Origin: Megalonaias nervosa
Lineage: Eukaryota > Mollusca > Bivalvia > Unionida > Unionidae
Assembly: GCA_016617855.1 (NCBI GenBank)
Contig: JAECUM010010960.1
Coordinates: 1-64,000 of the forward strand
Length of the DNA: 64,000 nt
Reading direction: 5' to 3'
Shown here in pieces: positions 31,947-45,794 of this stretch. The notes below the pieces were generated by a model. That model ran no database searches, was not told the origin of the DNA, and saw nothing but the letters and a program-made list of their open reading frames with translations. A program made the translations under genes and the position numbers. Every line of letters begins with the position of its first letter. Positions within the stretch are counted from its first letter, which is position 1.

Positions 31947-34900
31947 TTATGACACTGTATTTATTTCTGTCTTCGACATAATATGACTGGGTTATCTTCA
32001 ACTGATGCTACCGAAGTGGAAATAAAATTTCTTTATAACTAAACGGTAAATCCCCAATCACAAAATGAATGGCTGTTTTCGGTCCCAGGTGCATGCTTTC
32101 TTCCAGACTCTTCTCTGTTTTCTATGTCGAAGACTATCTTCAATCGTAGCTTTATAATCGTAGATATCTAACAAAATACATGCTATGCCTTTAATCGGGG
32201 AAAGAAATACGTTCTTGTCAATACCATAAATTTTAATGTGAATCAATTAATTAACTAAAATTATCTACCTTCAACTCTTAAATGAAATAAAATCTCGATA
32301 ATTTTATGATTGTATTTTTTTAAAATATTACCTTACACAAATATATTTAAGAATGTATCTCATTGATTAATTTCAACCCTCATAGCCTAAGACAAACTAA
32401 GATGTCTCTCTCGCGTGAAGTGAACTAGAACCGGAAATTTAAAAATGGTATTCTCACCCGGTAGATGCCTGCATATCATTCGGAACATCTCAGTTTTCTG
32501 CAGTGGTAAAAAGTCCACTTCAGATCATTGTAACGGATATGCGCGAATTTCAGCGCAATGTGGCTACTTCAAAACCTTCCGTAGTGTTATTAGCAGAAAA
32601 CATATACAACTTGAATCTAAATAATAATGAAACAATATAGCCATAGATTTTTAAAAAACGTTGAAAAGACATTATTTTTTAATGTATGTTATGACATGAA
32701 GAAGAACAAACCTGAAAAGAGAGCGAGATTAGAAAGTTATACAACAAACAACGACCGCATCATAACGAAAGACTGTAACTTAGTTTTGCGAGTCATCATA
32801 GAATAGATCGCCGGATACGTCTAGACGACTAATCTCAATCATATAAACCGCGGTAACTAGTCTGCATTCTGCGGAAGAAAATAACGGCAATCTGGATGTC
32901 AAAATGGAAGAAAATAGCAAAGGTCTGCATTAGAAAATCCTCATCATAACAAGACGCGAAACGTCATGACCCGGATTTCCTGAAGCTGACAACAGACGTG
33001 ATCTGGCAATCATCAAGATCACATTACTGTGATATTGTTGCTTTTTGCATTAAACAGTTTTTGATAGTTGAGTAAAATCACTTTACTTAACTGAAAACAA
33101 ACGAAACTGTTTAATGTTTCAACAGTTTTAATACGAACTTCATCCTAAATCATTGACCGATTTACATATTGATCATCTGACATCACATGAATATCGCTGT
33201 TTATGAATGAATCACTTGAAACAACACTCCTTGTCACTACGATCATTGTTATTAGCACGAATTAATAGACTCATGGGGACTGCAGGCTCATGTATGGTAT
33301 TGTTATTGTTCAGTTGTCAAATATTTCATCACGGAAAATTTTAGCAGCTGTAAGTTTCTGTCCAAGGTCAGGTTAATATTAGTCCAACTGTCCTGGCGCC
33401 ACAGTGTGGGCTACTTCAGTGGAGACTTGGTATGCGAATGACATCATTATTTTGACAGTTATTTATAGGTGTATTGGGCAAATTGTTGGAACATTATACT
33501 GCAGATTTGTTACAGAGAATGATACTTATTTCCTTTCGCATGTTAAGTGAGGAAGCAGCATAGTTATTTACGCTTGTTATATTGTAACCAGGAAATCATG
33601 AGGAAAAAGTAGTTGCAACCTCCTTTGAGAGACTTGTGAAACGAATCAGAAGACAATAGTAAATGTATCATATTCCTACTTCTAGGATTGGCAGGAAATT
33701 TTGGCTCTCTATTAAGTAAGTATATAAATAAATGTGTTATTCTGTATATCTATAACAGAGAGCTCTTCCGAATGACCAATATTTATCGGCCGGGGTGACA
33801 AGTCGCTCATAAGTTACAATGTGCGTTGACGTCATCGACTGCTTTTCTGTTCAGAACATTTCAAGTGCACTCGGAAAATCCTCAAATGTGTATCATCGCC
33901 ATTTTGATATACCACAATGCCTGAAGTTGTTATTACATCATAATAACTCCACCGAAGTAACAACGATTAGATATCGTGTCAATTCTAATAACAACGTAAG
34001 CAAAAGTTTGAGGCACCCGAAACCTAATGACGTTTTAACTGTTTTTCATGAAAAAGTGCAGGTATTTCAGTGATGGTTAAAATGTCGTCGAGTTTTATTT
34101 TAAACGCCTGCCATTGAATGTGATGTCCATCCCCTAATTCGTACCAGTATCAGACGTAATAGTATGATTACTTCCGTGTCTCTTTCAGAGAGTCAAAGTT
34201 ATTCGCCTGTGTCAGAGGAAGCAATGAATGTCCTTCTCAAGTTAAAGTCCCTTTCATTACATTCCAATACCTGTACCCTTGCAGTTTTCTGAGAAGAAAA
34301 GTATCTCAGAATTAAAAACGATAACTACAAACCTTGCTAACATTAGATCTCAATTATTTTGAGTATTTTCATTTAGAAGTATAATTTCTAGCAAACGGTA
34401 GTAGACGAAATTCATTCCGGGTAATTTTCTGTAAGTTATTTTGGGTGTGACTGGTATCATGATCTTCACTGCAAAATTGCAGATCAAGGCCTATGTTATT
34501 TGTACTTGGACTAAACTTATAAACGAGTATCTTAAACCTGCAACACCTTTTTGCGTTGATGATCTTAGACTTGTAATCCCTGTTCTGCGTTGATGGTCAT
34601 AAAATTGCAATACCTGTTTTGCATTAGGAGTAGAATAAACAACATACGTTTGCTAAAGATTCATGTACATACAATTGAAGGAAACATGGAAACACGCATG
34701 TCGGCATAGTAACCTTATTGGTGGGTAACACATATACATATGAAACAATTTAATTCCGCAATGGTACGCTACAAATTCCTTCTTATCCCATACACCTCAT
34801 GGTGTGTTACTTCCGTTAGGAAGGATAAAACCATTTTTACAACGCAGTAAATTTGGTGGCAAAATACTAACTGTAGAAAAACGCATGATATGTTAATTGC

Positions 34901-35741
34901 ATCATACTCAATTTAAACTGCATCTTCTGTAATATTTTAATCTGCAATGGCTTCAGTGCAGAAGATTTTATTTAATATATCTAAGAAAAGGTAAGCAATT
35001 ATTGCACAGATGGTGACACTATCTGACGACCATTTGGAACGCAATAGTCTCTTCCCGATGCGAGTCAAATAACATCGACTCTAAAAGAACTAGGAGATAA
35101 ATTTGCAAACATTTGGCGGTGGAACACCCAGATGATCTCCTTTCACCATGTGCCACAAAACCGAACACAATACTTTAGTTTACGGTAAAAAATAAAAATA
35201 TGAAGTACCGACATTTTTTATACTCTTGTATGATTGAGAAATATATGAAGTGCAATGTTTTGGAGTATTTCATTTACGAGAGTAGTATTTCATTTTCCTA
35301 ACTTCATTTGAGTCGGAGTTAACAAAGCCTCCAAATCCTTCACTGAAATGAAATGTTCTACACGACCTTTTAAAATGAAACGTTCTTAGGAAAGGATGTA
35401 TTGCAAGCAATATGCGCAAGCCATAGATGTCTTGTACATAAAAGTCTAGTTCGTGACATCTTTAAACTATAAAAATTTAAACCATATAAATTAAGTTTCA
35501 GACATTGATAATTACATTACTTTTCCTGGAGAGATTACGAGCTTTCTAACATTCCGTGATGTGTTTGACATACCACAAAATTTCTTTTCTTCATATATCC
35601 GTTAATCTAGCCAAAGAGTATGTCCATGAGACTTGTTAGGATCTTTATCACGTTTAAAGAAGGGCCGCTGTTTAAATTCATGATCCCATCATCTGAGCCA
35701 AATGTATTCACCATACACACAACAGAGTGAGAAAAAAAATA
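31947..35741. other. No recognised gene; one hairpin at 33049-33115
   Basis: Inverted repeat ATTAAACAGTTT (33049-33060)/AAACTGTTTAAT (33104-33115), with an inner pair near 33066-33092 spaced by a few bases. Otherwise nothing identified. Confidence 0.5.
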
Positions 35742-35744
35742 ATA

Positions 35745-35782
<38 letters not shown>

Positions 35783-35784
35783 AT

Positions 35785-35836
<52 letters not shown>
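35742..35836. repeat. (AT)n microsatellite
   Basis: Interrupted AT dinucleotide tract adjoining the LTR fragment. Confidence 0.95.
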
Positions 35837-36740
<904 letters not shown>

Positions 36741-37985
36741 GCTTGGTTGACTAATATCATTTATGTTCAATACAGAGTCACGAAAGTGGCCAGCATCAAA
36801 CACAACGTTTGTCTTTGTTTCTATTATGTACCCATATACTGTGACTTTTGCACGACTGTCTTTTCACTCTCTATCTTCCTTTCGACTCTATCGATGTCGG
36901 AAAGAGCAGGCTAGTGTATGCACGTTTAATTTTACAATCTCATCCAACAAGTCAAGAACAGAGAACCCTGTGTTTTCGTTCTCTTTCTTTCTGACAACAA
37001 CGTGCACCCCTCTTCTACATGTCTAAGGACACATCACATAAAACGATTTACGCTCGCGTAAGGACATTTATGGGAGATGTGATTGGGTCTACAATTTCCC
37101 GCCAGTTTCGTCGGGTAACGCGCTGTCAAGGGCCAATATATTTAAAGTTTTTAATCACGTGTTCTGCCCAGCCAATCGCAATGCTTTCGCACCGGCTGCG
37201 CGCGGAGGGATTCTCTCTGCTAAGGACTTTGGCGTGAGTTGAGCCAATTTCCTTCTGGGGTGCGGACGTGTTTTCTTTTTCTGCAGAAATTTTTCCCACC
37301 TCCACCCCATCATACCTCCCTGTATATAATTGTTGTATGCTGTCTTGTTGTTAATAATATGTTTGTTTTTGTTTTCTCCATTTGTTCGGTTTTTAGGCGG
37401 TTGCATGCGCAGCAATCTCTTAGAATGTTATTCGGCTTCTACAGTCTCGTTCTTTTATACGCACCTTTGCTTGATATATTCTGTTCGAACAGTTATATTG
37501 CTGTAAATACATAGTTTAGGCTGAGTCTGCTCAGTTTATAACATTCATGTTTACGGCGGTTGCAGCCTAAAAAAGTTCTGTATTATACGCTATGTCTCAT
37601 TGTTCAATTTCTTAGCACGTTTACTCTGTACACTTTGTCCAAATAGTTATGTTATGCTGTAAATACATAGCAAATTTTTGGTTGACCAATATCATTTATG
37701 TTCAATACAGAGTCACGAAAGTGGCCAGCATCAAACACAACGTTTGTCTTTGTTTTTATTATGTACCCATATACTCTGACTTTGTAACATTTTGCACGAC
37801 TGACCTAGGAAATTCTGTCTTTTCACTCTCTATCTTCCTTTCGACTGTATCGATGTCGGAAAGAGTAGGCTAGTGTATGCACATTTAATTTTACAATCTC
37901 ATCCAACAAGTTAATTATATAGAACCCTGTGTTTTCGTTCACTTTCTTTCTGACAACAACTTGCACCCCTCTTCTACAGTCTAAG
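36741..37985. repeat. Direct duplication of about 300 bp flanking about 650 bp
   Basis: About 36741-37030 and 37680-37985 share nearly identical sequence (ATATCATTTATGTTCAATAC, GTGGCCAGCATCAAACAC), the right copy having a short extra insert. The spacer is locally GC-rich with a repeated GCTGTAAATACATAG. It could be LTRs of a small non-autonomous element or a segmental duplication. No coding sequence recognised. Confidence 0.7.
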
Positions 37986-37987
37986 AA

Positions 37988-38002
37988 CACACACACACAC
38001 AT

Positions 38003-38090
<88 letters not shown>
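37988..38090. repeat. (CA)n(AT)n microsatellite
   Basis: CA repeats followed by a long AT tract. Confidence 0.95.
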
Positions 38091-38094
<4 letters not shown>

Positions 38095-38159
38095 TCATTT
38101 GGATATTGTTACAACTCTATTGTATAAAGCTTCATGTAAGCTTTGCCGGAGTTAAGTTA

Positions 38160-38800
38160 CATTTTTAGGACATTGTGGGACACGGTCAAGTTAAGCCTGA
38201 AGAAGTGAAAGCCATTGTTGTCATTGAATACCCCGTGCCTATTAGCAAAATGCAGCTGATGCGATTTTGGGGTATGGCTGGATATTATCGGAAAATTTGC
38301 TCGAAATTTTTCATAATTGCTGAACCTCTGGGCAATTTTTTTAATAAGAAAACCAACTTTCGTTGTTCTGACAAATGTCAGGAGACTTTTGATAAGTTAA
38401 AGGCCATACTTCAGAGTGCACCAGTTCTTTCAGCTCTAAATTTCATTTAATGATTTAAAATGTCTGTTGACGCAAGTGATGCTGGGGTTTGTGGATTATT
38501 GATTTAAAATGACAAAAATGGTGCATATCATTCAGTGTGCTATATTTCTAAAAAAGAAGATAGACAAGCAACGGGGAAATTATTCCACAATCGAGAAGAA
38601 ATATTTGGCTTGGATATTGGCTTTGCAACACTTTGTCCTTCTCCGATTCTTGTATCCAGTAACCACAACCTCCTAAATAAAAAAAAATGAAAAAGAAAAA
38701 TCAGAAATTTTTCAGGTAGAGTTTGATATTGCGGGAATGAAAATATTGACATTAGACACATCAAAGAAACAGATAATCTAATTGCAGACTCACTTTAATT
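38160..38800 (+). pseudogene. Gypsy/Gmr1-type RT-RNase H fragment
   Basis: The frame 38175-38450 contains GHGQVKPEEVKAI, LMRFWGMAGYYRKIC and a C-terminal RT connection. RNase H follows (MSVDASDAGVCGLL near 38461), with stops and frameshifts. It corresponds to the region after the YVDD box in the full element. No LTR directly attached. Confidence 0.75.
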
Positions 38801-39344
38801 TAAACCATATTTATTTGAGAAATTTTGTCAAGTGCAATTACAAACATATGATTTTGGGAATTCAGTAGAAAGCATAAGCTTATTAGCACTGACTCCCCAA
38901 CAGTAACAAAAAATATAACATCTGTGATCTTGATGCCGGTACAAAAGGTTATACAGAAAATATGCATAAACTTACAAACAAAACATAACAAAGAATAAGA
39001 ACTAATTTATTGCAATTCAAAAGGTTCTGAGTTAAGTCAATTAATTAAATCTATTGGTCATCCTAATATAATTTTGCACAGTTAAAAATATCTGTGTGCT
39101 ATTTTCTACATTTAACATGGGGTTGCTAAATAACAATGTTTCAATCGCGAGAGTGAAAGGTAGTGTGTATAGGATTTGGTCTCCAAGATTTGAATATTTG
39201 CAACAATCTAGAAGAAAGTATTTATGCATTCTCAATTTCACCGCAGGAGCAATACATAATTATAATTAGATACATGATTCGTATATAAATCGTAATTTAA
39301 GTTACTACAATTTGTTCTTAGCCTAGCATGTATAATCTAAGACA
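38801..39344. other. Unassigned
   Basis: Possible tail of the pol fragment and LINE 3' sequence; no gene seen. Confidence 0.35.
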
Positions 39345-40478
39345 TTCTATCACCAGCGTATCACTAACATGGAGTGATATTTTTTTTATCGCCGTTCAAA
39401 TAGACTTTAAAATTATGTATAGAAGGCTCATTTCTCACTTCAGCGAGTAACGAGTTCTATATTCGAATTGTAGATTGCAGAAATGAATTATAGAACGAGG
39501 TCGTTCTACACTCTGGAGGTCGAAGATCATTTGAAGATGGAATGGAGTAGGTCTCATGTTCTATAAATAAAGGTTGAATCTAATCTGAAGATATGCGGGA
39601 GCCAGTCCGTGGTAAATTTTAAATAATTGAAGCAGTTTATGCTTGTAACGGCGAGAGTTTAGACTTTCCCAGTTGGTTTCATGGTACAATTGTGAAAGAG
39701 ATGCACTTTCGGTTTATTTTCATCGTCTCAATATTTATTTTATTCTAGGAATTCTTTATCATGCATTGTACAGTTGTCCCAAATATGATCGGCGTAGTTA
39801 AAAATTGGAACAGTATAAGATTTGTACATTTTTTCCAATGAAAAACGATCTAGATTGAATTTGGGACCTTTTAAACAAATTAATTTCTCCCAGGCTTTGT
39901 TGGAAATGTCTTTAATATCTGCATGCCAAGTAGCATCACTGTTTAATATAAGGCCGAAATGTTTGTACTGAGCAACTTCTTGTAGGTTTGATTCGGCCAT
40001 TGATAATATAGGAGGGTGGTTCTGGTTCCGTTTTCGTATTATTAGCTTTGATTCAGTCTTATCTGGATTAAATATATCGAGCCAACGTTGAGACCATTCG
40101 TGTATCTTTTGTATATCATTGTTTAAGAATTTCACTAGCTGAGATCTGATTGTCAGCTGTTATATACAATGTTGTATCGTCAGCAAATAGGCTGGTTGAT
40201 AATTCTTTATTCTCGAAAATATCTTTGATGAATATTACAAATAATGTGGTTCACAAAATGAAATCCTGGGGGACTCCACCGATAACGTATCTAACAACAG
40301 AAGATTTGGAATTAATAAAAACTAATTGTTTTCTTGACAGTAAATAACTTTCAAACAATCATAACAAATTTCCATGAAAACCAACTCTTTTTAATTTTGA
40401 GAACCACCCTTTGCGCCAAGCTCTATCGGAAGCCTTGCTAATATCAAAGAAAACGGTCCTAAGGTCCTAATCTCCTTT
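39345..40478 (-). pseudogene. Non-LTR retrotransposon RT, 3' part (interrupted by Polinton copy B)
   Basis: Read on -: DISKASDRAWRKG (near 40450), a GVPQ box (near 40270) and the catalytic region LFADDTTLY (near 40175), then the thumb and C-terminal part (39740-40135: WLDIFNPDKTESKLII, YADHIWDNCTM) and a further homologous stretch to about 39345. Several frameshifts. The 5' half is found 16 kb away at 56735-57705, separated by copy B. Confidence 0.85.
40473..40478. repeat. Target-site duplication of copy B, left (TCCTTT)
   Basis: TCCTTT recurs at 56729-56734. A 6-bp duplication is canonical for Polintons. Bases at the edge allow 5 or 7 bp readings. Confidence 0.8.
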
Positions 40479-40737
40479 AGCAGCAGTGAGGGTGAACAGA
40501 CCAGAATTCCAGACCGAAATAAAGCTTCCTACAGAGGGTAAAAATAAAATACAAGCGCCAATAACGCTAAAGTAGCGATGGTAGACAGACCAAGTTTACA
40601 GACCGAAGTAAAGCTTCCTACGGAGAATGAAAAAATACAAGCGTCATTGAGACTTATAATCGGGTTATTTTTTTGTGCGTCAAACATACCCCCCCACACA
40701 CACACACACACATGGGTGTAAAAGAAAGGTAACGGGT
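40479..40737 (+). repeat. Left TIR of copy B
   Basis: About 259 bp matching the inverse of 56483-56728. Within it the motif CAGACCGAARTAAAGCTTCC occurs twice (from about 40510 and 40599), each followed by a GA-rich stretch and ATACAAGCG, so the TIR contains internal direct repeats of period about 89 bp. A C7 and a CA run near 40689-40711 differ from the right TIR. Confidence 0.9.
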
Positions 40738-40782
40738 CAGGTGGTGTAATTAAATCATTATTATATCAATAATACGCTAACC

Positions 40783-41884
40783 ATGCAATCTCGCACAGCT
40801 AAACTAGCTCGACAGCGACTAGAGGCAATTAAAAAATATCTTCCAGTCCGTGATTCTGTCAAACAAAAATTACAAGAGCGTCAGGAGTCTCAGGTGGAAT
40901 TTACAGAAGGTACAAAACAGTTATTTAAACCGGTTACAAAATCCCCTGATAAGCTCTTGCTTCCATTAATAGACACAGCTAGATCCACGATAAAAACGGC
41001 AAGACAAACTAAGGAAACAGAGAAGATTCTAAGAGAACTTCCAGGTGAAATAGCTGCGGTTCAACCACAATCACAAGAAATACTTGAGGGTATTGAACAG
41101 CTTCGTTGTGAAGTAGACGATATAAAGGATCGTATACCAAAACCAGAAACAGAACCAGAACCAGAACAAGCAAGAGTCAAAACTGAAGTGAATAATTAAT
41201 TTACCGAAGAGAATATTTCCTTCATAAAAAATTAACAGCGTGGAAGAATTATCTGCGTTTGCCGTAAACAGTTTTAATCGGCGAAAAAATTTTTTGAAAC
41301 CCGAGTTCGCTGATGTTATTGTAAATTGTGATAACTGGTACAAATGGATATATCCCATACACTACGGAGTTGATCAGGTCCGAAAAAGTGATCCAATATT
41401 TATTGTATTTGATGATGCAATAAATAAATATTTTACACGGTTACAGCCACAACCACAGCTTGTATTAAAACAACCAGGCAAAAAATCCGGAAATGATCTT
41501 GCTACTCACAAAATCTATGAAGCAGAAGACAAATTATATAAACTACAACAACCAGTTAAACAAGAACGTATGAAAGAAGTAGCAAAAGAAGTAGGAAAAA
41601 AACAAGAATGTCTTAAGAAGAAACTACGACAATCAGTAACGAACGAAAAAACTGGAAGTGGTTTGTCCAACGGCGGCCTTGATAAACTTTGTCCCAGTAA
41701 AGTCATTTCTGACGTAGATAGATTAGAAATCCTCATTGGAGGAAAACGAGCCGGTAATAATTCCCCAGAAACCATTAATGAAGCAGCTGCTATTTGTCAA
41801 CGACTATTTACAGGCGGTATCATGGACATTAATGTTTATCGGTCCCTCATCAATGAAATCGTTGATGATTACCACAGTGATTGA
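40783..41884 (+). pseudogene. ORF1 (coiled-coil protein), copy B, broken in the middle
   Basis: ATG 40783 gives 138 codons (KLARQRLEAIKKYLPVRD..., ending in a PETEPEPEQ acidic run and TAA 41197-41199). A second frame from about 41240 to 41884 continues the homology with copy A ORF1: FNRRKNFLKPE, then SNGGLDKLCPSKVISDVDRL, EILIGGKRAGNNSPE and DDYHSD at the end. Lacks the 11-residue repeat and polyproline of copy A. A continuous ancestral gene is the likeliest reading; two separate genes are possible. Confidence 0.65.
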
Positions 41885-41918
41885 GGGTATGCAATTAGAT
41901 CAGTGACAAGAAAATAAG

Positions 41919-42353
41919 ATGATCATACATAATGCTCAACGTGGACCTGTAATGGTCACGGTGATAAATTCGCGATTACCTACGTATAAAGCAATCTACG
42001 GGGATGGACTCGGTGATGTTGTTCAGGGTCCATTTAAAAGGATAGCCCCAAAAGCAATACCGATTGCAAAGCAACTGGGAATGAAAGCTATTGACGTTGT
42101 TCGTGATAAAGGTATTGGTGCTGTTGGTGATGTTGCTAGCAAAAGCATTATCAGCAATCAAGGATTAGAACGATTATTACGCAGACGGCAAGCGGTCGGA
42201 CCGCAACCAGTAAAATTGCCCAGCACCGAAGTTATGCCTGCAAATGTTAGTAAAATAAATCAAGCTGCAAATGAACGGTTGAAAGAATTATCCGGTGAAG
42301 AAGCTCGAAATATAACTGCAAATCTGGTAGCGGGTAGTGGTAGGCGATCGTGA
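41919..42353 (+). CDS. Basic core/virion-like protein, copy B (intact)
   Basis: 144 codons from ATG 41919 (MIIHNAQRGPVM; a second ATG at 41952 corresponds to the start of the long open frame in copy A). Contains VINSRLPTYKAIYGDGLGD and a lysine/arginine-rich helical body, then LPSTEVMPANVSKI. It is uninterrupted here, one of only two clearly intact genes in copy B. Both copies place it directly before the capsid gene. Probably a DNA- or capsid-binding virion component; exact function unknown. Confidence 0.65.
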   Translation: MIIHNAQRGPVMVTVINSRLPTYKAIYGDGLGDVVQGPFKRIAPKAIPIAKQLGMKAIDVVRDKGIGAVGDVASKSIISNQGLERLLRRRQAVGPQPVKLPSTEVMPANVSKINQAANERLKELSGEEARNITANLVAGSGRRS

Positions 42354-42390
42354 TGGTGCATCATTTTAGACAGCAGTAAATATAAATATA

Positions 42391-43794
42391 ATGTTTAAAC
42401 GTATATCTGATTCAGCATTTGAAATGGACGCACCAGTACTCGAGGATGAGTCTGTGCGTGATTATCAATATTATTCTTATGAAGCACGAGAACCAAGCCA
42501 ACGTGGAGGACGAATCGAACTAAAAGTCGAGGATACATCGAGATATTTTCTACCCTCCGAGGCATTCACTGAAGTTCAGGGTAGACTTGTAAAAACCGAT
42601 GGTAATCCTTATGGTGATGCGCAGGGTGGATTTGTTAATAACGGAATTATGGCATTATTCGGCAGTGCACAATATATTATTGATGGTAAAGAAATCGAAG
42701 CATGCCTCAATGACATTGATGTTGCTACGACAATATTGGGGTTATCTCGATACAGCGATGATTATATGCACGGTCCGCTGGTCCGTCAATGATGTTTGCA
42801 AAAGATACTGTTCATCGTGCTGAGAGCCGACCTTACACTTTTCGACGCCCCAAAATGTTACTGCTGCGGCTGACGACGCCGATGTTGAAAATTTATTCTT
42901 TGTAAATGCAAATTTTAATCTGATTCGCAGCACGTAAAAATCAAATTGATGCTCAGGGGAGATTTAGCTGTGCAATACCACTGTCAAATATCTTTGGTTT
43001 CTTCAGAAATGTTAGAAAAGATAACTTCGGGGCAAAACACACAGTTGCTCTTGTTCGAAAGGACACGGACGACGACGCTATCTGGCACGCTGAAGGAAAT
43101 GATCCAGCTGCAACCGTGGCACTTCATGGAAATGTAATACTGACAAAGCTTTCGTTGTGGATGCCAGTAATGTCACCATCGCTTGTTGAAGAACAACGCT
43201 TGATTTCTTTCATGGACAGTGGTGGAAAATTAACGTTATCATGGTTGACGATGACTACAGACTCGATCACGAGCACAATTGTTGGCTGATTTGCATGGCA
43301 GATCGTATCACAAGAGGGAGTTTCATCACCAAGGCATATATTTGTAGCTTTTCAAGATATCCGACCACAGCATTCTCAGATACGAAATCATATGGTATTT
43401 GACCAACTTGGGGTTAGTAAAGTTTCTTTGAGGATAAATGGACATCAAGAACCGTCTGAAGAAATGTTGCTGGACTTTGAAAATAATCACGTTGCACGTG
43501 CTTATCATCGCTTGATTACATTCATGGGGCGTGATCAGAATGTAGATTCTGGGTTGTAAATATCTCAGCAGGATTTCTCGACGTTATATCCGATCTACTA
43601 CTTCTCTCTGGAACATCTAGATTTGTTTAGACAATCAGTCGTTGACATATATTTTCGAGCTCGAGTAGGTGCACTGCCAGCCGGTGTTAATGATTATAGA
43701 GAAATCGCTGTTATACTCTCAGAAAAAAACAATGTTGATTGAAGGTGTTGGTGTACGAATGAAAGTTATTGATGCCCCAGTAGAAAACATGTAA
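42391..43794 (+). pseudogene. Major capsid protein, copy B (several lesions)
   Basis: ATG 42391 gives 133 codons aligned with copy A (DAPVLEDESVRDYQYYSYEA, GKEIEACLNDIDVATTIL), then a frameshift near 42760-42790. Homology to copy A continues in other frames with stops near 42898-42937, 43288-43290 and 43557-43559, and a final frameshift near 43730, ending at TAA 43792-43794. Recognisable late blocks include RINGHQEPSE and LYPIYYFSLEHLD. Double jelly-roll capsid role as for copy A. Non-functional as read. Confidence 0.85.
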
Positions 43795-43835
43795 GTATTT
43801 TCCAAACATGTAATTAAATTGCTCATGATATTATA

Positions 43836-44310
43836 ATGCCATATCATCAAGTTAGTGTTACTCTGACTCCGGGTCAGATTAAAAAACTACAATCAGCATA
43901 AAAAAATGTTCGGGAATAAAAATATTACTGAAACGAGGACAGATCGCAGGTGGTCCAAATAAACTATCACTGACTGAACGTCAACTCAGGCACTTCAACG
44001 ACGCCAAAAATCAGCGACTGGTGTTAGACTTGATCTTTCTGCGGATGACATTAAAGACGCAGTTAAAACGGGTGGTATATTTCCACTTCTTGCAGCTATA
44101 CCAGCGTTGATAGCCGCTGAAGCCACAGCTGTTGCAAAAGCAGCTGCACTTGGCACTGTTGGAACTGCCGCTGTGATGGCACTAAAGAAAGCAACAGGAC
44201 AAGGAATAAAAACTTCCCAAAAAAAATCAACAGGGAAAGGTCTAAGACTGCCAGGAACTCCTCATTCGTGTTACGGTCGAGGTCTAAGACATCCCGGGAC
44301 ACTTGTCTAG
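43836..44310 (+). pseudogene. pX/mu-like small virion protein, copy B (lesions near start)
   Basis: Starts MPYHQVSVTLTPGQIKKLQS at 43836, interrupted by a TAA and frameshifts near 43898-43930. The later frame holds LSLTERQLRHFND, the hydrophobic stretch after TGGIFPLLAAIPAL, and the basic C-terminus with GLRLPGT and GLRHPGT. Same architecture as copy A at 5198-5655. Between capsid and protease genes. Confidence 0.6.
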
Positions 44311-44333
44311 ACGCAAAGCGTCTCGTGCTTCCC

Positions 44334-44765
44334 ATATCCAATTTTGATTTACTTAATGCCGCTAAAAAATTTAACATCAAAAACTTCAGAGGTGTTTTTA
44401 TGCGTGATCAATTACCAAAACAACCAAACAATGTTGAAACCGGTATCATTACTCTGGATGGAAGTTCTGGTCCAGGCACTCACTGGGTTGCATACGCGAT
44501 TGATCCACATGGAGTTGTTTATTTTGATTCGTATGGATTGGCACCACCAAATGAATTTTTAAAATATGTGAGCAGGATGTAAAGCATTCCAATCTGGTAT
44601 TCAACATTACCAACACTGACAATAACCGATCCGCCAATATGTGGCCGTGAAGTACTCGCTGTACTCGACGCCGTGTCAAGGTCGCTGACATCGTCAGGAA
44701 TACTACCTCATAAAGTCGTGCACGAGTATATCACCAGATATTATAGCCGTCTACCGTCGTTTTAA
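44334..44765 (+). pseudogene. Adenain-type cysteine protease, copy B (nonsense codon, start codon lost)
   Basis: Begins at ATA where copy A has ATG. His (GTHWVAYAID) and Asp (VVYFDSYG) motifs precede TAA 44580-44582; the Cys motif (PPICGREVL) follows in the same frame. So a single nonsense codon separates the catalytic residues. Ends at TAA 44763-44765. Confidence 0.75.
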
Positions 44766-44786
44766 ACAAGTCTTACTGAATATATA

Positions 44787-45752
44787 ATAGTCGATATTTA
44801 CGGAAGATCTGCTCGATGTAAACCTCAAGGTGACTTAACCAAATATGCAACTCTTGACCAGGTCAAGAATGAACTAGCTGATCTTTTGAGTCTCGTAAAT
44901 GTGGACCAAAATGAAGTCGTTGTTTTTCAGGATAAACAAGGACGATTAAAGACGAGCAATATCCCGTTGACAGATATTATTATGCTGGTTCCAGATGCGA
45001 CCGAAGATAACTTAGCCGTATTTACTAAAAACGGTAAAACTAAAAACTCTGAGAAATCAATCTTAACACTCATGGGATAAATTGCTGGACGTATCAGAAG
45101 AATTGGAGATAGTATGTATGGCGATCTCAACGTAAGTAAAAATACAATTATTAATGTGAGAGATCCAAAATCAGACGATGATGTGGCAACCAAAAGATAC
45201 GTAGACAGCAACAACGCCACTATCAGAAATGAGATCGGTGATCGTTTACTATCCGCCGGTGATACAATGACTGGTTCTCTCAATATGGCTAATAATAAAA
45301 TTACTGGTCTTGGAGAACCAGAATCAAACGATGACGCTGCAACGAAGAAATACGTCGACAATAGCAACCTCCAAATGATGAACTCGTTAATTGCAATCAA
45401 TGATGGACTGATATCTCTCAGATCTGATTATACTGCTCATGTAGCCTCGTTTACAACTTTTCGTAGAAACACAAATAGAACCATTAATGAAATTTTTGGA
45501 AATCCAGCAGTCATCGACATTACGCTTTCTGAAATAAAAAAGATTACCGATGGTGTAGTATATACAGTAGCGTCTGGATCAGCATTATGGACACCACTCA
45601 ATAAATCCATTAAACATCGCGCTGAGGTTACCGGCATATACTGGTTCTCAGTACTCGGTGTTACAACATTAACGATATCTACCACAATTTCACGGCGTTA
45701 TCCACTAACTGGATCTTCTGGATCTATGTTTGATGTACTATTGGTGTCTTGA
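44787..45752 (+). pseudogene. Tail-fibre-like protein with fused head domain, copy B (one nonsense codon)
   Basis: The frame begins at an ATA in place of ATG, runs through NVDQNEVVVFQDKQGRLKTS, is stopped by TAA 45078-45080, and continues in the same frame. It has two tail-fibre-type repeats (MYGDLNVSKNTIINVRDP...KRYVDS; MTGSLNMANNKITGLGEP...KKYVDN), a helical neck and the beta-rich head (VVYTVASGSALWTP). The head is in frame here, showing that the split in copy A is a lesion. Likely a trimeric attachment fibre. Confidence 0.7.
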
Positions 45753-45794
45753 ATTAATCGCTAAACTACCACCTACTTAAAATATAATGAATCG

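Noticed and set aside
31947..35741. CRISPR-like or other regularly spaced repeat array
   Set aside because: No regular spacing found here or elsewhere; repeats in the window are tandem or inverted, and the DNA is eukaryotic in character.
37019..37514. GC-richer stretch as a possible promoter/first exon
   Set aside because: Lies between direct repeats of a likely mobile element; open frames there have no recognisable protein features.
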